Source of the DNA: a virus
IMG/VR virus record: IMGVR_UViG_3300019758_000012
Span: 1 to 41,940 of that record
Length of the DNA: 41,940 nt
Strand: one strand, 5' to 3'
This document shows positions 13,566 through 21,214 of this stretch, piece by piece (within the stretch, counting starts at the first letter, position 1; each line of letters begins with the position of its first letter). The notes beneath the pieces are model-generated. The model was not told the DNA's origin and ran no database searches. It saw nothing but the letters and a program-made list of their open reading frames with translations. The position numbers and the translations under genes were made by a program.

Positions 13566-14035
13566 TGAAAGTAACTAGAAAAACTAACATTAATATTTCT
13601 AAAGCTGTAAAAAGTGTAGATAGTATTAAAGCAAAAGTTGGTTTTTTCTCTAGTGCTAAATATGAAGACGGTACTCCAGTCGCACAAATAGCAATACAAA
13701 ATGAATATGGAATACCACAAAAAAAGATACCTCCAAGACCTTTCATGCGTCCAACTTTAGACAATCAGGGAAAATGGAAAACTATTTTTAGAAGTGGCTT
13801 AAAAGGTGCTTTTAAATCTGGAAATTTTGTTAAGCCTTTTGAACTAGTTGCAATAACTGCAAGGGCTGATGTTAAAGACAGTATTACGAAAGTTACTAAG
13901 CCTGCATTAAGTGAAGCAACTATCAAAGCAAGACAAAACCGTAGAGGCAAGAAGAAGCAAACTAAAACTGGGAACAAACCACTTCAAGATACTAACACTA
14001 TGTTTGAAGCTGTTCAATATGAGGTGTCAAAATGA
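13565..14035 (+). CDS. Neck/tail-completion protein, HK97 gp10-like
   Basis: 156 aa. The motif KVGFFSSAKYEDGTPVAQIA with NEYG and IPPRPFMRPT is diagnostic of HK97 gp10/Mu gpG-like head closure or tail completion proteins. The C-terminus is strongly basic (RRGKKKQTKTGN). Overlaps the next gene by four bases. Confidence 0.85.
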   Translation: MKVTRKTNINISKAVKSVDSIKAKVGFFSSAKYEDGTPVAQIAIQNEYGIPQKKIPPRPFMRPTLDNQGKWKTIFRSGLKGAFKSGNFVKPFELVAITARADVKDSITKVTKPALSEATIKARQNRRGKKKQTKTGNKPLQDTNTMFEAVQYEVSK

Positions 14036-14385
14036 TTGGTAATTTATACAATATGGCTAGAAGTGTAATCCCTAGTGATAATGTTCAACTTGAAAAGTTT
14101 TTAGGGAACACTACTAATGATGTAGGACAAAAAGTGCCTAGTTGCGATACGCCTATTTCTATTGATGGAAGTTTTCAAACGATAGACTCTAGTTTATACG
14201 AAAAGTTAGGACTAGATTTTAACAAGCATTATAGAGTACTTTATACAAATGAAAATTTAACTGAAATAGATAGAGACACTTCAAGCGATAGAATACTCTA
14301 TCAAGGCGAAAAATATCAACTGTTAGACAAATCAGATTGGTTTAATTATAACGGTTGGATAGGAGTTCTTTGTGTTAGATTATGA
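14032..14385 (+). CDS. Head-tail joining protein, 117 aa
   Basis: Small beta-rich protein with a conserved end of the type ILYQGEKYQLLDKSDWFNYNGWIGVLCVRL, seen in phage collar or head-closure proteins adjacent to gp10-like and neck genes. ATG overlaps the previous TGA. The last codons overlap the GTG of the neck terminator gene. Confidence 0.75.
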   Translation: MIGNLYNMARSVIPSDNVQLEKFLGNTTNDVGQKVPSCDTPISIDGSFQTIDSSLYEKLGLDFNKHYRVLYTNENLTEIDRDTSSDRILYQGEKYQLLDKSDWFNYNGWIGVLCVRL

Positions 14386-14905
14386 TATTGTAAGAGTTTT
14401 CAGACCTCTAATCGTTGATGGCTTAGCTGATTTAGGTATTACTGATGTTGATGTGCTTATGAATTATCAACCTACCAAACAAGGAGCAGACACTAAAGCT
14501 GTTTACTTCTTCAATGTGGGTGATAAAAATGTAGGTGCAGTATCAAGAGACAACATTATTGATAACGATACCCAGATTTTAGAAAGCGTAGAGACCCAAG
14601 TAAAAGAAACTACTTTTCAAGTTAATACACTTTTTAAGCAAGACCCTAGCAATTTAACTATAACTGCTAAGGACCTATGTAGTTATGTATATATGATATT
14701 ACAGAGGAGAAAAAGCCTTGACACTTTAAAGAGTAATGGCTTAGGTATTCTTTGGGTATCAGAAATAAGAAATGTGCCTTTTATGGATAGTGATGATAAC
14801 TATATTTTTAATCCTAGTTTTGATTTTACTATTACTCATAAGCAGGTGCTTAAAGGTGAGTTGCATAAAATTGACAACTTTAACGCTACTATTAAAAGAG
14901 TATAG
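14372..14905 (+). CDS. Neck/tail terminator protein (LIC_12616-like)
   Basis: 177 aa, GTG start chosen because AGGAG (14361-14365) lies six bases upstream; it overlaps the previous gene by 14 bases. The pattern YQPTKQGADTKAVYFFNVGDKNVG and the ETQVKETTFQVNTLFKQDP segment match phage neck terminator proteins of DUF3383 myoviruses, which cap the tail tube. Lies directly before the sheath gene. Confidence 0.8.
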   Translation: MLDYDIVRVFRPLIVDGLADLGITDVDVLMNYQPTKQGADTKAVYFFNVGDKNVGAVSRDNIIDNDTQILESVETQVKETTFQVNTLFKQDPSNLTITAKDLCSYVYMILQRRKSLDTLKSNGLGILWVSEIRNVPFMDSDDNYIFNPSFDFTITHKQVLKGELHKIDNFNATIKRV

Positions 14906-14914
14906 GAGTTTAAT

Positions 14915-16426
14915 ATGGCAATTAATTTTACAAAATATGTAGACATAACATCGGGTGTAATTGGTGGTGTTGGAGTAAAAAGAAAAGATTTAATTCCAAG
15001 AATTTTTACTACAAACGAATTAGTACCACCTGATACAGTATTAGAATTTTCAAATAGTGATTTATCTGTTATTGGTGCTTTATTCGGAACAACAAGCGAA
15101 GAATACAAAAGAGCTTCATTTTATTTTGGGTTTGTGTCTAAGACAACCAAAAAGCCTAAAAAGATATCTTACTATAGATATGTAGATACAGATTTAACAC
15201 CTAAGATTTTTGGTGGAACAGACCAAAAGGCTTATACTGATTTTGCATCTATTACTGATGGTGCTTTTGATTTAGAAATTGGCGGAGTAACAAATACTAT
15301 TATCACTGACCTTTCAACCGCTACAACTTTAGTAGATGTAGCTAGTTTAATTCAAGCACAAGTACAAGCAGAAACAGAGGCACAGTTTGCAACTGCAACA
15401 GTTACATATGACGCTGTTAGAAGTTCGTTTAACTTTGAGGGTGGTGTAGCAGAAAATGCAACTATTAGCGTATCAAGTTCATCAACTGGAACTGATATTA
15501 CAGACCTTCTACAATGGAATGCTTTTGCAATTTTCTCAAAGGGTAAATTAACTGAAACTCCAACAACTAATTTAGACAACAGTATTAATCTATCAACCAA
15601 CTTTGCTACTTTTCTTTATACTTATGAGATTGAGCTTACATTAGATGAAAAAGAAGAAATCGCACAATGGGCTAAACTACAAAATGTTAGATATTTATAT
15701 TTAACTACTACTAGCTACAATGACGCACAAGACCACTACGACACGCTTAATATTTATGGCGGTGTAGATGTAATTCTTAAATCTAGTGAAGTTGGAGAAT
15801 ATCACGAAATGTGTCCAGCGTGTATTGCTGGTGCAACTGCATATGAGAATCCGAATAGTGTTCAAAACTATATGTACTATCAATTTAGTCTTACTCCGAC
15901 GGTTACGGATAATGTGCAATCTAATTATTTAGATGGATTGAGAGTAAATTACTACGGTCAAACGCAAAATGCAGGACAACTCATTTCATTTTATCAAAAA
16001 TCATCACTTATGGGACAAGGAACGGACCCACTATATGAGAACATATTTATTAATGAAATATGGTTTAAAGAAGAGTGTGGTGCTATAATCATGGAATTGC
16101 TATTAAATAAGCAACAAGTGGCATGGAATGGTCAAGGGCGGGCAGACATTTTAAATGTATTGCAAGACCCAATAGACAAAGCTTTAAATAGTGGAGTAAT
16201 TAGTGTAGATAAACCATTGAATACAATTCAAAAGGCTATAATTACTGACATAACAGATGATGAAAACGCATGGCAAACAGTCCAAAACGCAGGATATTGG
16301 ATAGATTGCTTCCTTAGAAGTGAAACTCTAACAAGCGGAATAACTCAATATAGTGCTGACTACACCATAATTTATGCAAAATCTGATAGTATTAGCAAAG
16401 TAACTGGGACCCATTCTCTAGTTTAA
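14915..16426 (+). CDS. Tail sheath protein, DUF3383 family
   Basis: 503 aa, normal for the DUF3383 sheath. Conserved segments include FGTTSEEYKRASFYFGF, LYLTTTSYNDAQDHYDT and a C-terminal ISKVTGTHSLV end. It forms the contractile outer layer of the tail, so the phage is a myovirus. Followed by a strong hairpin terminator, so tube and later genes need new promoters, which are present. Confidence 0.95.
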   Translation: MAINFTKYVDITSGVIGGVGVKRKDLIPRIFTTNELVPPDTVLEFSNSDLSVIGALFGTTSEEYKRASFYFGFVSKTTKKPKKISYYRYVDTDLTPKIFGGTDQKAYTDFASITDGAFDLEIGGVTNTIITDLSTATTLVDVASLIQAQVQAETEAQFATATVTYDAVRSSFNFEGGVAENATISVSSSSTGTDITDLLQWNAFAIFSKGKLTETPTTNLDNSINLSTNFATFLYTYEIELTLDEKEEIAQWAKLQNVRYLYLTTTSYNDAQDHYDTLNIYGGVDVILKSSEVGEYHEMCPACIAGATAYENPNSVQNYMYYQFSLTPTVTDNVQSNYLDGLRVNYYGQTQNAGQLISFYQKSSLMGQGTDPLYENIFINEIWFKEECGAIIMELLLNKQQVAWNGQGRADILNVLQDPIDKALNSGVISVDKPLNTIQKAIITDITDDENAWQTVQNAGYWIDCFLRSETLTSGITQYSADYTIIYAKSDSISKVTGTHSLV

Positions 16427-16436
16427 ATAAATAAAA

Positions 16437-16475
16437 TCAAAAAAGGGGCATACTTATTTAGTATGTCCTTTTTTA
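16437..16475. terminator. Bidirectional terminator after sheath gene
   Basis: An A run, then a GGGGCATACT / AGTATGTCC stem with loop TATTT, then a T run. Looks functional on both strands. Confidence 0.8.
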
Positions 16476-17107
16476 TTGTCTAGTAAATATTTTTCTCTGG
16501 CAATATGAGCTTCCTTTGGGCAATCAAATAGCCCTAGACTAATTCTTTTATTATTTCGCTGCACTCTTGCTCGGAATTTATCCCCTGCTTTTGTCACTCC
16601 TTTATAGTTAGTAGTATTATTCTTATATATTCTTTTATTTGAAGCATTTATAAATGAAGTGGTCCATCTACAATTAGAAGGCTCGTAGTTTCCGTCATTA
16701 TTTATTCTGTCTATTTCCAATCTTTCTCTATATCCATTAGACATAGCCCAATTATAAAATGCCATAAAGTCACTTTCCCAATCATCACAGATTGTTATCC
16801 CTCTTGCACCGTAATTTATATATGATTTATCATTTGGGTTTAGACATCGTTGTTTTATTGAGCACCAAACTCCATATATTTTAGTTTTAGACAGATTATG
16901 CTTTGAGCATCCGCAACTAGTTTTTTCTTTATTTTTTACGGTCCATATTTTAGATTCAAATATTTTCCCACAAAAACATTTGAATAGTGCAAATCTTTCT
17001 TTATATTTTGAATCTGTATTTTTGAATTTCATACCTAAATCTTTAATTATATCAAAGTCGTAATCATCTTGATTTAGTGGTTTTAGTTTTCTTTTAGTAG
17101 TTTCCAT
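16454..17107 (-). CDS. HNH homing endonuclease with AP2 DNA-binding domain
   Basis: 217 aa from the ATG at 17107, chosen because AAGGAT lies just upstream; a longer form from a GTG at 17170 would read through a hairpin. Order: Cys pairs (CFC, CGC) of a zinc site at about residues 40-70, an HNH core with YGARGITIC..W, EIDRINNDGNYEPSNCRW and N..NKR, then an AP2-like domain (NYKGVTKAGDKFRARV...ISLGLF). Free-standing homing endonucleases of this type cut phage genomes lacking them and spread by repair. It is inserted in reverse between sheath and tube genes and lacks the GTAAC box, so it differs from the accessory cassettes. Confidence 0.85.
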   Translation of the reverse strand: METTKRKLKPLNQDDYDFDIIKDLGMKFKNTDSKYKERFALFKCFCGKIFESKIWTVKNKEKTSCGCSKHNLSKTKIYGVWCSIKQRCLNPNDKSYINYGARGITICDDWESDFMAFYNWAMSNGYRERLEIDRINNDGNYEPSNCRWTTSFINASNKRIYKNNTTNYKGVTKAGDKFRARVQRNNKRISLGLFDCPKEAHIAREKYLLDNKKGHTK

Positions 17108-17130
17108 ATAGTTATCCTTGTGTTCATTTT

Positions 17131-17170
17131 GTGTTCTTATGGAATGGGGGTTAATTACTCCCCCGAACAC
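17131..17170 (-). promoter_or_regulatory. 5'-terminal stem-loop of the homing endonuclease mRNA
   Basis: GTGTTC (17165-17170, minus) pairs with GAACAC (17131-17136) and inside it GGGGG pairs with CCCCC (17160-17164 with 17146-17150). With the -10 at 17177-17182 the transcript would begin with this stem. Confidence 0.55.
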
Positions 17171-17176
17171 AATATT

Positions 17177-17182
17177 ATTATA
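17177..17182 (-). promoter_or_regulatory. -10 element of the homing endonuclease gene
   Basis: Minus-strand TATAAT; no good -35 at 17 bp and no GTAAC box at the usual distance. Confidence 0.5.
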
Positions 17183-17214
17183 TCACAAAACTTTTAAATA
17201 TCATATAATTTTGA

Positions 17215-17220
17215 TATAAT
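17215..17220 (+). promoter_or_regulatory. -10 element of the tail tube gene
   Basis: TATAAT with TTTTAA 17 bp upstream; transcript would start about 26 bases before the ATG at 17253. Confidence 0.6.
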
Positions 17221-17252
17221 AAAAACTATAAATTAAAAATAAGGACAAAATA

Positions 17253-17690
17253 ATGACAAATATTTCAGTAAATGGCTTAGAGATAAGCTTAAAAGCAAGT
17301 ATAACATTTCCACAAGGTACGCCAATTACAGCTTTTGCAGATGATAGTGACCCTTTTGACATTCCAGAATTACAAATCGCTGATACTGGTATGGGTGCAA
17401 ATGGAGATTTAGTAGTATTCAGTACGCCTAATCCGATTGAAGTTTCAGTATCAGTTATCCCAAATTCTGATGATGATAAAAACTTAGCGTTTCTATATGA
17501 GCAAAATAGAGCAGGTAAAAACAAAAAGAGTGTTAAAGATGTAATTACTATGACTGGTATTTATCCAGATGATAGCAAAATCACTTTAACTAATGGTGCT
17601 TTGGTTTCAGGTATGCCAGGCAATGCTGCAAGTTCAGCAGGTAGACTAAAATCTAAAACTTACACTTTTAGGTTTGAGAACCGTAGCTAG
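17253..17690 (+). CDS. Tail tube protein, DUF3277 family
   Basis: 145 aa. Position after the DUF3383 sheath and features such as the N-terminal ISVNGLEISLKAS, the DPF....I.DTGMGANGDLV segment and the LTNG....MP....SAGR.K..TYTFRF end identify the DUF3277 tube subunit. Hexamers stack to form the inner tail tube. AAGGACAAAATA precedes the ATG. The gene is followed by a hairpin with a T run. Confidence 0.9.
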   Translation: MTNISVNGLEISLKASITFPQGTPITAFADDSDPFDIPELQIADTGMGANGDLVVFSTPNPIEVSVSVIPNSDDDKNLAFLYEQNRAGKNKKSVKDVITMTGIYPDDSKITLTNGALVSGMPGNAASSAGRLKSKTYTFRFENRS

Positions 17691-17692
17691 TC

Positions 17693-17722
17693 AATAGGGG
17701 AGTTTCTACTTCTCTATTTTTA
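17693..17722 (+). terminator. Terminator after tail tube gene
   Basis: AATAGGGGAG pairs with CTTCTCTATT (some G-U pairs), then TTTTT. The hairpin also overlaps the convergent YopX gene end. Confidence 0.65.
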
Positions 17723-18125
17723 ACAGCTCTGGGTTTTCGTAAATGTTTCCTATTACTTCCAAACTATTTGGTATCCATAGCATTTGCCTATCATTAGGAA
17801 TGGCATCATTTTTTATATGAAAATAACCACTATCAAACACAACCTCCGATTTTAATTCTTGAACATTTTTTCCAAATCTAGTGTCTAATTCAATAAAATA
17901 GCCGTTTTCTCTTACATCTCCAAAGTATTTAACAATATCCCCTTCATAAATTTCAACACGATTTTTATCCTTAAGACCTGTGTATTGTCTCCTAGCAACA
18001 ACAGTATATAGACCTAAATTCAAAGGCATTACATTTTCTTCAATTCCTAGTATGTCAGTAGCTTGTCTATATATTCTGCCGTCACTTATCATCTTTATGA
18101 TGTATTCAAACTTGATTTCTCTCAC
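17706..18125 (-). CDS. YopX family protein (inverted cassette)
   Basis: 139 aa from the second GTG (18125), which aligns with the ATG of the paralogue at 31282 (both leaders read AAAGGATAAGTG-RTGAGAGAAAT). The YopX signature RQYTGLKDKNRVEIYEGDIV is at about residues 48-67, and the family-typical end LEVIGNIYENPELL is present. The role of YopX proteins in phages is unknown. It sits reversed between tube and chaperone genes with a boxed promoter, consistent with an early accessory gene. Confidence 0.85.
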   Translation of the reverse strand: MREIKFEYIIKMISDGRIYRQATDILGIEENVMPLNLGLYTVVARRQYTGLKDKNRVEIYEGDIVKYFGDVRENGYFIELDTRFGKNVQELKSEVVFDSGYFHIKNDAIPNDRQMLWIPNSLEVIGNIYENPELLKIEK

Positions 18126-18147
18126 CACTTATCCTTTTTTTTATTTA

Positions 18148-18176
18148 ACTATAGCACACTCACAACAAAACATCAA
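18148..18176 (-). promoter_or_regulatory. Boxed promoter of YopX cassette
   Basis: Minus strand: TTGATG (18171-18176), 17 bp, TATAGT (18148-18153), leader TAAATAAAAAAAAGGA. Confidence 0.8.
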
Positions 18177-18192
18177 TAAAACTCAAAACAAA

Positions 18193-18221
18193 TTTACAAA
18201 ATTTTAATAATATGCTACAAT
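18193..18221 (+). promoter_or_regulatory. Late promoter of tail chaperone gene
   Basis: TTTACA (18193-18198), 17 bp, TACAAT (18216-18221). Its -10 lies inside the degenerate box. Confidence 0.65.
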
Positions 18222-18228
18222 ACTACAC
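18214..18228 (-). promoter_or_regulatory. Half-degenerate GTAAC box
   Basis: Plus strand GCTACAATACTACAC; the first half-site matches GCTAC of other boxes, the second is lost. Centre 18221 is 45 bp from the minus -35 edge (18176). Confidence 0.5.
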
Positions 18229-18246
18229 AAAAATAAAAGGAAAACT

Positions 18247-18672
18247 ATGGATTTAATTAAACCTAAAGAAATTGAATTAACAGACATTGACGGAGAAACG
18301 CACAAGTTTAACATTTCAAGATTTAACGCTTTAGATGGATATGAACTTGTTTCAAACTTTCCAAAGACTATGTTTAACAAGGGTGAAAGTTTTGCACAAC
18401 ATAGGGAGGTAATCGTTAAGATATTAGCACATTGTGAAAAGATAGATAAAGAAGGAAACAAGATTAGATTAAAAACGGAAGGACTAATTAACAATCATAT
18501 TCCAGATTTTGAATTATTGCTAAAACTGCTTAAAGAAATGGGGGAGTACAATACAAATTTTTTGCAACTTTTCAAGAAGTCAAACTTTATCGACCAACTG
18601 AAAGCAAAACTCCCAAGTATAGCACAAAAAATATTAACTCAATCGTTAAATGCGTCATTGAAGAAAAGTTAG
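18247..18672 (+). CDS. Tail assembly chaperone, short form
   Basis: 141 aa. Lies between the tube and tape measure genes, where phages encode a chaperone that coats the tape measure during tail assembly. N-terminal beta region with DGETHKFNISRFNALDGYEL, then helices. No Pfam-level identity is claimed; the assignment rests on position and on the overlapping extension frame. A heptamer A AAT TTT at 18555-18561 would allow -1 slippage into that frame. AAAAGGAAAACT precedes the ATG. Confidence 0.75.
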   Translation: MDLIKPKEIELTDIDGETHKFNISRFNALDGYELVSNFPKTMFNKGESFAQHREVIVKILAHCEKIDKEGNKIRLKTEGLINNHIPDFELLLKLLKEMGEYNTNFLQLFKKSNFIDQLKAKLPSIAQKILTQSLNASLKKS

Positions 18673-18803
18673 CAACATTACATGAATTGAGGACTATGTA
18701 TGATTTAGAAGACGCGCTAATGCTTCAAGAGATAGTATTAGTCAATCGTAGTAATGAAGCCTACGAAATGGATAAAATCAAAAAGCAACAAAAGGGGAGG
18801 TAA
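18247..18803 (+). CDS. Tail assembly chaperone, long form by -1 frameshift (predicted)
   Basis: Reading 18247-18561, then shifting back one base at A AAT TTT (18555-18561) and continuing in the -1 frame to the TAA at 18801-18803 gives about 185 aa. The -1 frame stays open through the overlap and ends with EEKLATLHELRTMYDLEDAL, a pattern typical of chaperone extensions, and has no start of its own. This parallels lambda gpG/gpGT. The slip site is inferred. Confidence 0.65.
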
Positions 18804-18816
18804 TTTATCTCCCTAT
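18793..18816. terminator. Convergent hairpin after chaperone
   Basis: GGGAGGT pairs with ATCTCCC across loop AATTT, overlapping both stop codons. Confidence 0.55.
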
Positions 18817-19152
18817 AAAATCAGTACATGCAGGCGTATTTTTGTTTCCATATTTATTTTCTAGATAACTTACTGTGCAACCATCTTTAAAAAATTTACA
18901 ATCATTACATACTTTTATATTTTCATTTGGTTTAGGTTCGGTCAAGTACAGTTGCTTAAAGTCATCATAATTTGGATTTTCATTTGAATAATTTATTTTA
19001 TACCCTACACTAATCTCTTTGCCCGAAAACAAATCATTATTATCATTTACGCAAATATTTCCAATTATAACATTATCCTTTTCGTTGACCTTTGTCACAA
19101 TCCCAATCTTTTTGTCTTTGTAGTACAATGGTGTATTTTCTTTTATTTCCAT
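18805..19152 (-). CDS. Hypothetical protein with C-terminal four-Cys motif, 115 aa
   Basis: The N-terminal half is beta-like (YKDKKIGIVTKVNEKDNVIIGNI). The last 35 residues carry CNDCKFFKDGC followed by an aromatic spacer and TPACTDF, a four-Cys arrangement seen in many small phage proteins and likely to bind a metal. Third gene of the minus-strand cassette 18805-19497; starts three bases after the 47-aa gene. Function unknown. Confidence 0.65.
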   Translation of the reverse strand: MEIKENTPLYYKDKKIGIVTKVNEKDNVIIGNICVNDNNDLFSGKEISVGYKINYSNENPNYDDFKQLYLTEPKPNENIKVCNDCKFFKDGCTVSYLENKYGNKNTPACTDFIGR

Positions 19153-19153
19153 T

Positions 19154-19297
19154 TTATCTCCCTATAATCTTATTCATAAAACGCCCTACCACTTTACCGA
19201 TAGCCCGCCTTAAAATTCTTTTACCTAGCTTTCCATTTTTCAAAGCCTTCATATCGTTAAAATATTTAAGTACTTTGTATATGTCATTTTGTTTCAT
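19154..19297 (-). CDS. Small basic protein, 47 aa
   Basis: ATG at 19297 follows AAAAGGCTAAGTT. Mostly Lys/Arg, with KALKNGKLGKRI.RRAIGKVVGR, predicted helical and amphipathic. Similar small basic proteins occur in other phages without known function. Middle gene of the minus-strand cassette. Confidence 0.6.
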   Translation of the reverse strand: MKQNDIYKVLKYFNDMKALKNGKLGKRILRRAIGKVVGRFMNKIIGR

Positions 19298-19308
19298 AAC
19301 TTAGCCTT

Positions 19309-19497
19309 TTAATTAAATATTGCACCGATTAGCAATATTACCAAGTTAATACATAAAATCTTAATAATACTTAAATTATATTTATTAGATTGCTGTATGC
19401 TTATTTTATCGCCAAGAAATAAACAAGCAATTACGCCTATGCCTAAAATAGAATTAAAAAAAACAATTAACACTATCATCTCTAATAAGTCATTCAC
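19309..19497 (-). CDS. Two-TM membrane protein, 62 aa (inverted cassette)
   Basis: Two hydrophobic segments (about residues 4-28 and 42-61) separated by a polar loop with Lys and Gln. First gene of the three-gene minus cassette, directly behind a boxed promoter and leader TAAATAAAAAAAGGGA. Candidate membrane effector such as superinfection exclusion, but this is inference from topology and context only. Confidence 0.65.
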   Translation of the reverse strand: MNDLLEMIVLIVFFNSILGIGVIACLFLGDKISIQQSNKYNLSIIKILCINLVILLIGAIFN

Positions 19498-19519
19498 AGA
19501 TAATCCCTTTTTTTATTTA

Positions 19520-19548
19520 ACTATAACACACAACTTTTATAAAATCAA
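19520..19548 (-). promoter_or_regulatory. Boxed promoter of 19497-18805 cassette
   Basis: Minus strand: TTGATT (19543-19548), 17 bp, TATAGT (19520-19525). Confidence 0.8.
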
Positions 19549-19563
19549 TATTTTTGCTATAAT
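19535..19563 (+). promoter_or_regulatory. Late promoter before tape measure gene
   Basis: TTTTAT, 17 bp, TATAAT (19558-19563) preceded by TTTTTGC as in epsilonproteobacterial promoters. Interleaved with the divergent promoter. Confidence 0.6.
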
Positions 19564-19585
19564 ATGAAAATAAATTAACCAAGTA

Positions 19586-19600
19586 GTAACTAAAGGTAAC
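19586..19600 (-). promoter_or_regulatory. GTAAC box of cassette 18805-19497
   Basis: GTAACTAAAGGTAAC; centre 19593 is 45 bp from the minus -35 edge (19548). Starts 28 bp after the forward -10 and contains the AAAGG ribosome-binding site of the tape measure gene. Confidence 0.8.
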
Positions 19601-19603
19601 ACA

Positions 19604-21211
19604 ATGATAGCAGAAGTATTTCAATTTGTCTTTGAGGGAGAAACAGAAAGTTTAGTCAAAGGCGAAAAAGAAGCCGAAAAACAAAACGAAAAACTCCAAA
19701 AAGGCTTAAAGAAAACCGACCAAATGGCTAACGACTTAGGAAGTGGCTTTTCTGATTTTATCGCAACTGCTGGAGGTGCTTTAGTAAGTATCTTGTCTCT
19801 TAGTGCATTAACGCAAGGTATCGCAGAAACTTCTGAATATGTAGATAACTTAGGCAAAACTGCTAGAATGTATGGAGAAAATGCGACACAACTTGCAGCC
19901 TATCAAGAACAAGTAGTAAAAGCAGGTGGAGACATTGGAAGCTTTCAAGGAGTAATTAAAAAACTCAATGGAGACTTTAACGAATTTGTAACTACTGGTA
20001 CAACTGGAATTTTACCTTTTATGCAACGTCTAGGAATTGATATGGTAGACGCACAAGGAAAAGCTAGAAAAGTAACCGATATATTTCCAGAACTTGCAAG
20101 ACAATTTGAGACTATGTCAAAGGCAGAGAGTGCAGGTATCGGGGAAAAGCTAGGGCTAGACGAAGGTACTATCACATTACTACAACAAGGAGAAGAAGGA
20201 CTTAATAAGTTAATCGAAAAACAAAAAAGCCTATTTTCTATTACAGATGAACAAGTAAAAGTATTTGAAGATTTTAACGATAGTGTATCTGACACTAAAA
20301 CAGCGTTTAGAGGAATGTTTGTACAACTAGGTAGTGATATACTTCCTATACTCCAATACTTTATGGAAAAATTACAAGGTGGAATAAGTTTTTTAACTAC
20401 ACACAAAGAGCTAGTAACTGGAATGTTTATAGCTTTAGGCACATCAATAACAGCTTATGCATTACCTGCGATTATTAAATTTGGAATTGCTACTGTTACA
20501 GCATTCGCACCATTTTATCTAATAGGTGGAATTATTGCAGGTATAGCAGTAGCAGTTGGATTACTATATGAGGATATAATGATATTCTTAGAGGGTGGAA
20601 ATAGTGGCTTTGAGAAACTTTTAAAATGGCTTAGTTTTACAGATAAGGAAGTGCAGCAAGTAAGAGAAACATTTAGTAAGCTAGGCGAAGTAATTAGTGA
20701 TGTCTTTAATTTTGCTATTGACTTACTAGGTGGATTCTTTAATTTAATAGGCACTATAGGAAAAGGTATTTTTAAAGCTTTTGAGCCTTTACTTTGGGTA
20801 CTAGGAAAAGGTATAGTATTAGCTGTTGAAGGAGCAATTAAAGCAGTTAGTGGACTAGTAGATATTGCAAAAGGCATTGGTAAGTTTTTCGGCTTTGGTG
20901 GAGACGAAGAGAAAACAATAAATTTAAATGAAAATAAAAATATAACTACATCAAACTTAAATAGTGGAAGTCTAGAAGCAGAAACTAACGCACTAAAGGC
21001 AATGGCTTCAAGCCCTCTAAATAATATGACACCTAATATGATAACTAATCAAGGCTCTACTAGAAGTACTAACAATAGCGTTAAAGTAGACAAAATAGAA
21101 GTAGTAACACAAGCAACGGACGCAGATGGAATAGCCCTAGCAGTTGATAACTCACTTGCTAAACAAATGAAAAAAACTACTGCAACTTTTGAAGATGGAA
21201 TACAAGGATAG
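19604..21211 (+). CDS. Tape measure protein
   Basis: 535 aa. Helical N-terminal region rich in Lys, Glu and Gln, a central hydrophobic block at about residues 275-330 (transmembrane-like), then Gly-rich amphipathic repeats (IGTIGKGIFKAF, GKGIVLAVEGAIKAV) and a Ser/Asn-rich end. It sets tail length and is ejected through the tube. By the usual rule of about 1.5 angstroms per residue the tail would be about 80 nm, short for a myovirus. Start at 19604 uses the AAAGG in the upstream box. Confidence 0.85.
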   Translation: MIAEVFQFVFEGETESLVKGEKEAEKQNEKLQKGLKKTDQMANDLGSGFSDFIATAGGALVSILSLSALTQGIAETSEYVDNLGKTARMYGENATQLAAYQEQVVKAGGDIGSFQGVIKKLNGDFNEFVTTGTTGILPFMQRLGIDMVDAQGKARKVTDIFPELARQFETMSKAESAGIGEKLGLDEGTITLLQQGEEGLNKLIEKQKSLFSITDEQVKVFEDFNDSVSDTKTAFRGMFVQLGSDILPILQYFMEKLQGGISFLTTHKELVTGMFIALGTSITAYALPAIIKFGIATVTAFAPFYLIGGIIAGIAVAVGLLYEDIMIFLEGGNSGFEKLLKWLSFTDKEVQQVRETFSKLGEVISDVFNFAIDLLGGFFNLIGTIGKGIFKAFEPLLWVLGKGIVLAVEGAIKAVSGLVDIAKGIGKFFGFGGDEEKTINLNENKNITTSNLNSGSLEAETNALKAMASSPLNNMTPNMITNQGSTRSTNNSVKVDKIEVVTQATDADGIALAVDNSLAKQMKKTTATFEDGIQG

Positions 21212-21214
21212 CAC

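Noticed and set aside
17107-17170. Longer start of the homing endonuclease at GTG 17170
   Set aside because: No ribosome-binding site, the sequence is mostly a hairpin, and the ATG at 17107 has AAGGAT at the right distance.
19945-20442. Long minus-strand ORF across the tape measure gene, with similar ones at 20515-20877 and 24734-25240
   Set aside because: Antisense shadows of well-supported plus-strand genes; Ser/Pro/Ile-rich composition of a mirrored frame and no ribosome-binding sites or promoters.
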